Below, in pieces: positions 6,126 to 12,850 of a stretch of DNA of 16,117 nt (positions are counted from its first letter, which is position 1; every line of letters starts with the position of its first letter). Below the pieces are notes generated by a model. That model saw only the letters and a program-made list of their open reading frames with translations. It did not search any database and had not been told where the DNA came from. The stretch lies in contig JBICHM010000311.1 in assembly GCA_043101835.1 (NCBI GenBank), positions 1-16,117 of the forward strand. Reading direction: 5' to 3'. Both the position numbers and the translations under genes were made by a program. Source of the DNA: JBICHM01 sp043101835. GTDB taxonomy: Bacteria; Planctomycetota; Phycisphaerae; Phycisphaerales; UBA1924.

Positions 6126-6835
6126 GCGCTACTTCCATTGCAGGATCTGAGGTCGCACGAGTCTTGGTGGAGGCCGAGCCGCTCGGTGCAGTGGCGCAGC
6201 CCCCCTTTAGTGCCAGTGTGATTCTCCCGAACGAAGTCACCCGTCCGGGATGGCGATGGCATCGACTCGTGGATCTTGCGCGACTCGCGACGGGTCACAC
6301 GCCGAGTCGCCGCAAGCCCGAATACTGGGATGGTGACATCCCGTGGCTGCAACTACCCGACATTCGTGCGTTGGACGGGCGTGTCACCACGGACACCGCT
6401 GACCACACAAACGCACTGGGCATCGCGAACTCTGCGGCTGTGCTACTTCCGCCCGGAACGGTATGTCTCTCTCGCACCGCATCGGTCGGGTTCGTCACGA
6501 TCATGGGCCGAGAGATGGCGACCTCTCAAGACTTCGTGAACTGGGTCTGTGGCCCTGATCTCGACCCCAAGTTCTTGATGTACCTGTTTATCGCGTGCCG
6601 CGAGCAGATCCGGTCACTCGGAAGTGGCGCGGTTCATCAGACTATCTACTTTCCAACTGTCGAGCAGTTCTCAATCTGCGCGCCGCGCATTGACGAGCAG
6701 CGCCGACTTGCGGCTCGGATGGCGACGAGTCTTGAAGCCACTGAATCGGTGATTGCACGAGCGCAGGAACAGTTGGCAGCAGCTGAAGCCCTACCCGCGG
6801 CAATTCTCCGCGCAGCGTTCAGTGGAGCAGCCTGA
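6122..6835 (+). CDS. hsdS: Half-size Type I specificity subunit (single target-recognition domain)
   Basis: HsdS reads the DNA target and scaffolds two HsdM subunits. Normal HsdS has about 400-460 residues with two target-recognition domains (TRDs) joined by helical spacers; this one has 237. Residues 1-40 form a short leader. Residues 41-190 form one TRD with typical motifs: WHRLVDLARLATGHTPSR, YWDGDIPWLQLPDI, LLPPGTVCLSRTASVG, SQDFVNW and a closing TVEQFSICAP. Residues 190-230 are one spacer helix (IDEQRRLAARMATSLEATE... ending LRAAFSG). The gene is uninterrupted, overlaps hsdR and stops 3 bases before hsdM, so it does not look like a decayed remnant. Known half-subunits assemble as homodimers and recognise symmetric bipartite sites; the same is inferred here. 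AGGAGAGG lies about 11 bases before the ATG, within the end of hsdR. Confidence 0.88.
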   Translation: MSATSIAGSEVARVLVEAEPLGAVAQPPFSASVILPNEVTRPGWRWHRLVDLARLATGHTPSRRKPEYWDGDIPWLQLPDIRALDGRVTTDTADHTNALGIANSAAVLLPPGTVCLSRTASVGFVTIMGREMATSQDFVNWVCGPDLDPKFLMYLFIACREQIRSLGSGAVHQTIYFPTVEQFSICAPRIDEQRRLAARMATSLEATESVIARAQEQLAAAEALPAAILRAAFSGAA

Positions 6836-6838
6836 CGC

Positions 6839-8650
6839 ATGGCGCGCAAGAAATCCTCATCCCGAACGCGCACGAAGTCGGCGCCCGCGAACAGCAACAA
6901 CGGCAAGCGGCACGCCACGCAACAGAGCGTTGATCAGGCGATCTGGTCGATCTGCGACATTATGCGGCGCGGCAATGTGGCCAGTGCGCTGCAGTATGTG
7001 CCGGAACTGACCTGGATCCTGTTCCTTCGCATCCTCGACGAGACCGAGGACCGAGAGGCGACCGAGGCGGAGGCGGTGGGAGCGCGGTACACGCCTTCGC
7101 TCGGGTCGCCGTATCGCTGGAAGGACTGGGCCGCGCCGGCGCCGAAGGACGCGCCTGAGGGCTGGTCGAACAAACGCAAAGAACTCGAGGACGCCGGCAG
7201 CAAGGCGTTCCTCTCCTTCGTCAATGGCGAGTTGATCCCGCACCTGAAGGGGCTGCGCGAGCGATCGCAGGCGACGAGCCGGCAGAAGGTGATCTCCGAG
7301 ATCATGTCGGGCGTGGAGCGCGTCCGCATCGACACCGAGCGCAACCTGCTGGATGTGCTCGACAAGGTGCACGAGATCAGCAACGAGGGGATCAGCGACC
7401 AGCATGTATTCACGCTCAGCCAGGTCTACGAGGGCCTGCTGCTGAAGATGGGTGAGAAGGGGTCGGACGCGGGGCAGTTCTTCACGCCGCGTGAGGTGAT
7501 CCGCGCCATGGTGCGCGTCATCGACCCGCAACTCGGCGAGACGGTGTACGACCCGTGCTGCGGCACCGGCGGCTTCCTAGCGCAGGCGGCGGAGTACATG
7601 AAGCCCAAGGCTGGCGAGCGCGTGAGCGCAGACGCGATCGAGCGCCTGAGGCACGACACATTCTGGGGTCGCGAGAAGGAGAACCTGATCTACCCGATCG
7701 GGCTGGCGAACCTGATCCTGCACGGGATCGACCGCCCCAACATCTGGCACGGCAATGTGCTGACGGGCGACGAGGTGTACGGCGGGCTGTTCCAAGGCGC
7801 CCCGACACAATTCGATGTGATCCTGTCCAACCCGCCCTTTGGTGGGAAGGAGAGCAAGGCCGCGCAGACGAACTTCGCCTATCGCACCAGCGCTACCCAG
7901 GTGCTGTTCATGCAGCACTTTATTCAGTCGCTCAAGCATGGGGGCCGGTGCGGGGTGGTGATCGACGAAGGCGTGCTCTTCCGCGCAACGGAGGACGCAT
8001 TCGTCCAGACCAAGCGCAAGCTCACCGATGAGTGCAACCTGTGGTGTGTGCTCTCGCTGCCGGGGGGCGTGTTCTCGGCAGCCGGCGCTGGCGTCAAGAC
8101 GAATCTGCTTTTCTTCACGAAGGGCGAGCCGACGGAGAAGATCTGGTATTACGACCTGTCGGATGTGAAGGTCGGCAAGAAGTCACCGCTGACGCTCGAT
8201 CGGTTTGAGGATTTCTTTGCGCTGCTGCCGAAGCGCGGCGACTCAGAGCGGTCGTGGACGGTCGACCTTGCGGTGCGGAAGGCAGGAGCCGCGGAGGATG
8301 CACAGCCGTTCAAGGAGCTGTCGCGAGAGAAAGCCGCGGAGGCGGAGGCGCAGAAGGACCGAATCAAGGCGTTGAAGAAGGCCAAGCCGCGCGATGAAGA
8401 CGCGATTGACGCGGCGACTGAGGTGATGACGCATTTGCGCAAGGAATCGCGCGATGCGGCGGCGAGGGCGAAGGCGATCGAGAACGCCGTGTACGACCTC
8501 AAGGCGGTGAATCCGAATCGTAAGGCGAAGGTGGATACGCGCACGCCGGGCGAGCTGCTCGACCTGATCGAGACGAAGGGTGGCGAGGTCTCGGCGGCGG
8601 TAGCGGCGCTGCGGGAGCTGGTCGAGGCGACACAGTCTTCGAGTGATTGA
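6839..8650 (+). CDS. hsdM: Type I DNA adenine methyltransferase M subunit
   Basis: The 603-residue product methylates adenine in the target, protecting host DNA, and forms the core of the restriction complex with HsdS and HsdR. The N-terminal helical domain (about 28-200, SVDQAIWSICDIMRRG...) is the HsdM_N type. The catalytic domain has motif X-like GQFFTPREV (212-220), SAM-binding DPCCGTGGFL (238-247) and catalytic NPPF (331-334), the signature of N6-adenine methyltransferases. Residues from about 480 form a charged, Lys/Glu/Ala-rich helical tail (EAEAQKDRIKALKKAK), longer than in the classical 520-residue enzymes and probably contacting HsdS. The ATG is 3 bases after the hsdS stop, so the genes are translationally coupled. 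The R-S-M order differs from the enterobacterial R-M-S. The protein appears complete. Confidence 0.95.
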   Translation: MARKKSSSRTRTKSAPANSNNGKRHATQQSVDQAIWSICDIMRRGNVASALQYVPELTWILFLRILDETEDREATEAEAVGARYTPSLGSPYRWKDWAAPAPKDAPEGWSNKRKELEDAGSKAFLSFVNGELIPHLKGLRERSQATSRQKVISEIMSGVERVRIDTERNLLDVLDKVHEISNEGISDQHVFTLSQVYEGLLLKMGEKGSDAGQFFTPREVIRAMVRVIDPQLGETVYDPCCGTGGFLAQAAEYMKPKAGERVSADAIERLRHDTFWGREKENLIYPIGLANLILHGIDRPNIWHGNVLTGDEVYGGLFQGAPTQFDVILSNPPFGGKESKAAQTNFAYRTSATQVLFMQHFIQSLKHGGRCGVVIDEGVLFRATEDAFVQTKRKLTDECNLWCVLSLPGGVFSAAGAGVKTNLLFFTKGEPTEKIWYYDLSDVKVGKKSPLTLDRFEDFFALLPKRGDSERSWTVDLAVRKAGAAEDAQPFKELSREKAAEAEAQKDRIKALKKAKPRDEDAIDAATEVMTHLRKESRDAAARAKAIENAVYDLKAVNPNRKAKVDTRTPGELLDLIETKGGEVSAAVAALRELVEATQSSSD

Positions 8651-8656
8651 GCGGGA

Positions 8657-8681
8657 CGACGAGCGGCGGGCGATCTCGTCG
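8657..8681. terminator. Hairpin between convergent hsdM and purB (weak terminator candidate)
   Basis: A 7-base-pair stem (CGACGAG at 8657-8663, CTCGTCG at 8675-8681) with an 11-base loop lies in the 53-base gap between the two stop codons. It is followed by AAAAGAGCGTCTTTC rather than an immediate T-run, so it lacks the canonical intrinsic terminator tail on either strand. It could still shield 3' ends of either transcript. Confidence 0.3.
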
Positions 8682-8703
8682 AAAAGAGCGTCTTTCTGGC
8701 GCC

Positions 8704-10197
8704 CTACACCCTTGGCTCCCCCGCCTCCCCCAACCGCCCCGCGTACCTGCGCCGAATCGGCGTCGCCACATCGCGCACGAAGGCGTCCACCTGTCTTGGC
8801 GCCAGGCCGACATAGGCCATCGGGTCCATCAGGCTCTCGACATCCACATCCGCCAGCAGGGGCTCTGTCCGCAGGCGGTCGATGAGGTCGTTGTCGAGGC
8901 CCTGGTCCTTCACGCGCTGGCCGGCCTGCTGGCTGTGCCTGCGGATCGCTTCGTGCACCTCCTGGCGATCCTGCCCCTGGCGCACGGCCTCCATCATGAG
9001 GTTCTCCGTCGTCATGAAGGGCAGCTCGGCCATGAGGTTGGCGCGCACGAGGGCGGTGTGCACCTCGAAGCCGCCGGCGACATTGTGCAGGAGGTCCAGC
9101 GCGCCATCGAGGGCGAGGAAGCTCTCGGGCAGGCTCAGGCGCCGGTTGGAGGAATCATCGAGCGTGCGCTCCAGCCACTGCACCGCGGCCGTATCGAAGG
9201 CGTTCTGCTGGAGGTTCATGACGAAGCGGGCGAGGCCGCAGATCCGCTCGCAGCGCATCGGGTTGCGCTTGTAGGGCATGGCGCTCGAGCCGATCTGGTG
9301 GGCGCCGAAGGGCTCGTCGAGCTCCTTGCGGTTGGCGAGCAGGCGGATGTCGGTGGCGATCTTGTGCGCGACGCTGGCGACCGCGGCGCGGTCGGCGAGC
9401 ACGAAGGCGTCGACGACGCGCGGGTAGGTCTGGCCGGTGACGACATGGCGCGCCTCGGGGGCGAAGCCGAGCTTCTCGGCGACCATGCGGTCGAGTTCCT
9501 CGACCTTCTTGGCGTCGCCGTCGAAGAGGGCGAGGAAGGAGGCTTGCGTGCCGGTGGCGCCCTTGGCGCCGCGGAGGCGGAGGCCGTCGCGCGTGTGTTC
9601 CAGCCGCTCGAGGCAGAGCGCGAGGTCGTAGGCCCACAGGCAGCAACGCTTGCCGACGGTGGTGGGCTGGGCGGGCTGGTAGTGGGTGAAGGCGAGGGTG
9701 GGCAGGTCGCGCCAGGCGGTGGCCTGGTCGGCGAGGGCGTCGATGCAGCCGGCGACCTTCACGCAGACGAGGTCGAGGGCGTCGCGCAGCTGCATGATCT
9801 CGGTGTTGCAGTTGACGAACTGGCTGGTGGCGCCGAGGTGGATGATGGGGCGCGCGGCGGGCGCGACATCGCCGAGGGCGTGCACATGGGCCATCACATC
9901 GTGGCGGAGGCGGCGCTCGTGCTCGCTCGCGCGGCGCAGGTCACCCAGGGTGATGTCGAGGTGAGCGCGGATCTCGGCGAGCTGCTCGTCGGTGATGGGC
10001 AGGCCGAGGGTCTGCTCGACCTCGGCAAGGGCCAGCCACAGGCGGCGCCAGGCGCCGAACTTGCGCGCGGGGGACCAGATCGCCTGCATCTCGCGGCTCG
10101 CGAAACGCTCGCTGAGGGGGGAGACATAGGTCTCCGGCGCGGGTCGCTGGTCGGGGTCGCCGCTCGGGCTCGCGCCGGATGGGGGCGTGGACGCCAT
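8704..10197 (-). CDS. purB: Adenylosuccinate lyase
   Basis: The enzyme cleaves SAICAR to AICAR and adenylosuccinate to AMP, releasing fumarate, in purine synthesis. The 497-residue protein belongs to the fumarase/aspartase superfamily. It shows RHDVMAHVHALGD (98-110), LGATSQFVNCNTE (121-133), the catalytic-region TLAFTHYQPAQPTTVGKR (with His172) and the superfamily signature GSSAMPYKRNP (303-313) on the flexible substrate loop. The ETYVSPLSERFASREM segment is typical of the family N-terminus. About 21 extra residues (Pro/Ser/Gly-rich) precede it, because no in-frame Met lies closer, so the true start could be a later non-ATG codon. The eukaryote-like length (about 480-500, against about 430 in Bacillus) fits the longer ASL subfamily. 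The gene is convergent with hsdM and divergent from the sigma factor gene. Confidence 0.95.
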   Translation of the reverse strand: MASTPPSGASPSGDPDQRPAPETYVSPLSERFASREMQAIWSPARKFGAWRRLWLALAEVEQTLGLPITDEQLAEIRAHLDITLGDLRRASEHERRLRHDVMAHVHALGDVAPAARPIIHLGATSQFVNCNTEIMQLRDALDLVCVKVAGCIDALADQATAWRDLPTLAFTHYQPAQPTTVGKRCCLWAYDLALCLERLEHTRDGLRLRGAKGATGTQASFLALFDGDAKKVEELDRMVAEKLGFAPEARHVVTGQTYPRVVDAFVLADRAAVASVAHKIATDIRLLANRKELDEPFGAHQIGSSAMPYKRNPMRCERICGLARFVMNLQQNAFDTAAVQWLERTLDDSSNRRLSLPESFLALDGALDLLHNVAGGFEVHTALVRANLMAELPFMTTENLMMEAVRQGQDRQEVHEAIRRHSQQAGQRVKDQGLDNDLIDRLRTEPLLADVDVESLMDPMAYVGLAPRQVDAFVRDVATPIRRRYAGRLGEAGEPRV

Positions 10198-10322
10198 CGT
10201 CGTGGATCTCGCTTCGGTGCAGTCGCCGGGCCGCGCCGCTGGAGCGCGTGCAGATCGCGGGCCGATCGGGGAGGATGATCGTACGCGATCCGCTCCCCAG
10301 CGTCGGGGACGCCGCCCCAGCC

Positions 10323-11027
10323 ATGACCGCCCGACCCGTGACCGACCGACCCGACAACCCGACCGAGCGATCCGGCGCCCGGCCGCGCCCGCGCACGCCC
10401 GACGAGGCGGAGGCCCACGCCAATGTGCCGGCGGAGGTGCTCGTCCTCGAGGCCCAGCGCGGCGACCGCAAATCGCTCGAGCGCCTGCTCTCGATGCACG
10501 CCGATGCGATCTTCGCCACCTGCCTGCGCATGACGGGCCGGGCCGAGACGGCGCGGGACCTGGCGCAGGACGCGATGGTCCGCCTCATCGAGAGCCTCGA
10601 TTCCTACGACGGGCGGGCGAAGTTCAGCACCTGGATGACGCGCGTGGTCATCAACCTGTGCATCACGCACCAGCGCCGGATGAAGCTGCGCCGCCACGGC
10701 AGCCTCGACGCCCCCCTGGGCGACGACGGCGGGCCGGGCTGGAGCGTCCGGGAACAGGGTCGGGAACCGAACGCCGGGGAGCGCGTCGAACAGGGGGAGA
10801 TGATCGCCCGCCTCCGCATCGCGATGGACCGGATCGAGCCCGACGCCCGGGCGATTCTGGTCCTTCGCGATGTGCGGGGGTTCGATTACGCCCAGATCGG
10901 CGAGGTGCTGGATGTGCCCGTCGGGACGGTGAAGAGCCGCATCTTCCGCGCCCGAGCCGCCCTGCGCGAGCAGATGGAGGCGCTCGGGAGCCCCCAGCCC
11001 GGCCGTTCGGGCGAGGGCGGACGCTGA
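10323..11027 (+). CDS. ECF-type RNA polymerase sigma factor
   Basis: The 234-residue product has the two-domain layout of extracytoplasmic-function sigma factors. Region 2 (about 40-122) includes LSMHADAIFATCLRMTG, the -10 recognition helix AETARDLAQDAMVRLIESLDSYDG and the FSTWMTRVVINLCITHQRR motif. Region 4 (about 162-220) includes PDARAILVLRDVRGFDYAQIGEVLDVPVGTVKSRIFRARAAL, the helix-turn-helix for -35 recognition. A polar linker joins them. The first 38 residues are a disordered, charged extension. The ATG at 10323 lacks a Shine-Dalgarno sequence; an ATG at 10275 in the same frame is an alternative, with GGGGAGG directly against it. The putative anti-sigma gene follows 42 bases downstream, the standard pairing. 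The divergent gap to purB is 125 bases. The stimulus is unknown. Confidence 0.92.
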   Translation: MTARPVTDRPDNPTERSGARPRPRTPDEAEAHANVPAEVLVLEAQRGDRKSLERLLSMHADAIFATCLRMTGRAETARDLAQDAMVRLIESLDSYDGRAKFSTWMTRVVINLCITHQRRMKLRRHGSLDAPLGDDGGPGWSVREQGREPNAGERVEQGEMIARLRIAMDRIEPDARAILVLRDVRGFDYAQIGEVLDVPVGTVKSRIFRARAALREQMEALGSPQPGRSGEGGR

Positions 11028-11069
11028 CGACCGATTGACCTTTCTCAGGAGCGCACGCGCGACACCCCC

Positions 11070-12251
11070 ATGGCCCGGCGCATCAGCGAGGACGATCTGC
11101 TCGCCTTCATCGAAGGCGACCTCCCGGACGACCGCCGGGACGAGGTGCAGCGCGCCTTGGAGGGCGAGCCGGACCTGCTCGCCTGGGCCGAGGGCGCCCG
11201 CGCTGATCGTGCCGCGATGCAGGAGTGGGGGCGCCCGGGCGCGAGCATCGCGCCGCCGGACCTCGTCGAGCAGGCGATGCGCCAGGCGGAGCGCGATGCG
11301 CTGCTCGGCGCCGCGGGGCTGGATGAGGCCCACCGCCCGCGCGTGCTCTTTCGCTTCACCGGCCCGCGCGCCGCGCTCGCGGCGATGCTGGTCGCGGCGA
11401 TCGGGATCGGCTTCGTCTACGGCCCCGGGCTCTACCAGCAGATCTCCGGATCGGGCGCGCCGAGCGCGACGCCCCCGATGCCGACCCGGCAGAGCCAGAT
11501 GGCGGACGCGGGTCTCGGCGCCGTTGCCGGCGCCGAGAGCGCCGAGTCCCGGCGCGAAGCGGCCTCCGGCGAGCGCGCGTTTGCCGAACTGGAGGAACAG
11601 TCCGTCGCGAGCGCCCCGGGCGATGCGCCGCTGGAGAGCGCGGGCGCATCGCGCATGGCGATGGCCAAGGCGTCTGAGGCCGATGCGGCCTTCGCGGACG
11701 CCGAGCCCGACGCCAACGGCGTGCCGATGGAGTTGGCGCTTGCGCCGTCCCTCGACGAGGGCGATGGCGCCGGTCGCGCCCGGACCGACACGCTGCGCGC
11801 GATCGGTGATGCGATCGAGCAGGGTGTCGCTGCTCCCGCGCCGGCGCCGACCTTGACCCTTGATGACGCCGCCCGCCTGGCCGGCGAGCGCCGGCTGACG
11901 GTGCGGGTGGAAGCCGCGGCGCCGCCGGACCTGGCTGCATCGCTGCTCGCCGGCGACCACGACTTCCGGATCGCGCCTGCCCCCGACGATGCCGACGCGA
12001 CGACGCTCATCGTCGAGATCGACGCCGGCCCGGCCGGCCTCGATGCGCTGCTGCAGGCCGTCGGTGCGCTGGGCGCGACGCATGTCGAGATGGTCGAGCG
12101 GGGCGAACCGGTGGCGCTGCCCGCGGCGCGGGACGCGTCGGATGTGCTCTGGTGGTCGCGCCCGCCGGCATCGTGGCCAGGGATGGGCAGCGCGGTGGCG
12201 CTGCGCATCGAGGCCGGGGCGTCGGTCCCGCCGCCCCCGCCGGGCGATTGA
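11070..12251 (+). CDS. Probable membrane anti-sigma factor
   Basis: The protein (393 residues) is encoded directly after the ECF sigma gene and has the architecture of a single-pass anti-sigma factor. A cytosolic N-terminal helical domain (SEDDLLAFIEGDLPDDRRDEVQRAL, residues 6-30) resembles the anti-sigma N-terminus in which a small protein binds the sigma factor. One hydrophobic helix lies at about 98-121 (AALAAMLVAAIGIGFVYGPG). A long Ala/Glu/Ser-rich, probably disordered periplasmic linker covers about 125-270. A C-terminal domain of about 100 residues follows (LTVRVEAAAPPDLAASLL... THVEMVERG), with a DDADATTLIVEIDAG strand-turn. No HxxxCxxC zinc motif is present, so it is not a zinc anti-sigma factor. 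The order predicts that periplasmic sensing or proteolysis releases the sigma factor. The sigma interaction is inferred from gene order. Confidence 0.7.
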   Translation: MARRISEDDLLAFIEGDLPDDRRDEVQRALEGEPDLLAWAEGARADRAAMQEWGRPGASIAPPDLVEQAMRQAERDALLGAAGLDEAHRPRVLFRFTGPRAALAAMLVAAIGIGFVYGPGLYQQISGSGAPSATPPMPTRQSQMADAGLGAVAGAESAESRREAASGERAFAELEEQSVASAPGDAPLESAGASRMAMAKASEADAAFADAEPDANGVPMELALAPSLDEGDGAGRARTDTLRAIGDAIEQGVAAPAPAPTLTLDDAARLAGERRLTVRVEAAAPPDLAASLLAGDHDFRIAPAPDDADATTLIVEIDAGPAGLDALLQAVGALGATHVEMVERGEPVALPAARDASDVLWWSRPPASWPGMGSAVALRIEAGASVPPPPPGD

Positions 12252-12272
12252 CCGAGGGGAAACGAGCGAATC

Positions 12273-12605
12273 TCAGGCGACGGCGCGTCGCGGGCCCGGC
12301 TCGTCGCGCGGCGCATCAAAGCGCGCGAAGCGGTCGGCGGCGTCGTCTGCCTGGTCGCACTCGTGGGCGACGGCGGCGTCGCGCCGGCGGCGCCGGTCCT
12401 GCTGAGTCAGCACGAATGCGACGGCCGGCAGCACGAAGAGGCCGAGCAGGGCGAGCAGCGAGAGCGTCCGGACGCCGGCGATGCGCTCGGGGTTGAACCA
12501 GAGCCAGAGCAGCGCGCCGCCGGAGACGATCGAGCCCACCGCGACCAGCGCCAGGGCGGCGCGGCGCACCAGGTAGAAGCAGGAAAGCAGCAGGGGGGTG
12601 AACAC
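12273..12605 (-). CDS. Small two-helix membrane protein of unknown function
   Basis: A GTG at 12603-12605 gives 110 residues. TM1 covers about 15-37 (RRAALALVAVGSIVSGGALLWLWF) and TM2 about 47-67 (TLSLLALLGLFVLPAVAFVL). The short loop NPERIAGVR lies between them, and the positively charged tail QQDRRRRRDAAV suggests cytoplasmic anchoring. The remaining tail is acidic/basic and probably disordered. The frame is open upstream to 12860, but the extension is Pro/Arg-rich and runs into the bamA start region, so GTG 12605 is preferred. AAGGA lies 12 bases upstream of it. It is convergent with the anti-sigma gene (21 bases) and divergent from bamA. No family is recognised. Confidence 0.55.
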   Translation of the reverse strand: MFTPLLLSCFYLVRRAALALVAVGSIVSGGALLWLWFNPERIAGVRTLSLLALLGLFVLPAVAFVLTQQDRRRRRDAAVAHECDQADDAADRFARFDAPRDEPGPRRAVA

Positions 12606-12778
12606 GGGGAGGTGCCGTCCTTGGCGCCCCGCGCTCGTCTGCGTCCGTGCGAGCGGTCGGGGCCGGGGTTCTGCGAGGAGTGGGGCGAGCGTATGCGCGT
12701 GTCCGGTGGCCAGCAAGACGCGCGCGGGGGTCGGCGCGGGAAACCGTGGAGAACCCGAGTGGCGACCCGCGCATGCGG

Positions 12779-12807
12779 TTGTGGGGTGTCTGCGCGCCGA
12801 GTATCGT
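12779..12807 (+). promoter_or_regulatory. Possible promoter of bamA
   Basis: TTGTGG (12779-12784) and TATCGT (12802-12807) are spaced by 17 bases, and transcription would start near 12814, 37 bases before the bamA GTG. A similar GAGTATCAT motif lies at 15373-15381 upstream of the ompH/skp start. Both are only partial sigma-70 matches, so this is a low-confidence suggestion. Confidence 0.3.
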
Positions 12808-12850
12808 CCCCCCTTCGGTGACCCCTCCTCTCCAACGCCAGTGCGTCGTC

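Noticed and set aside
6200..6205. C6 tract in hsdS as a phase-variation switch
   Set aside because: Six bases is short for slippage-driven switching and the frame is intact. It is no longer than other runs in this GC-rich sequence.
3599..8703. Direct repeats or mobile-element borders flanking the restriction-modification operon
   Set aside because: No integrase, transposase, tRNA or convincing direct repeat was seen at either flank, and the operon shares the ACGT avoidance of its neighbours, so recent transfer is not supported.
8647..10278. Plus-strand open frame (543 codons) antisense to purB
   Set aside because: PurB on the other strand carries full superfamily signatures; the antisense product is low-complexity Gly/Glu/Ala/Val sequence.
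9894..12083. Minus-strand open frame (729 codons) across the sigma and anti-sigma genes
   Set aside because: It spans two well-supported plus-strand genes and part of purB in another frame, and reads as compositional shadow.
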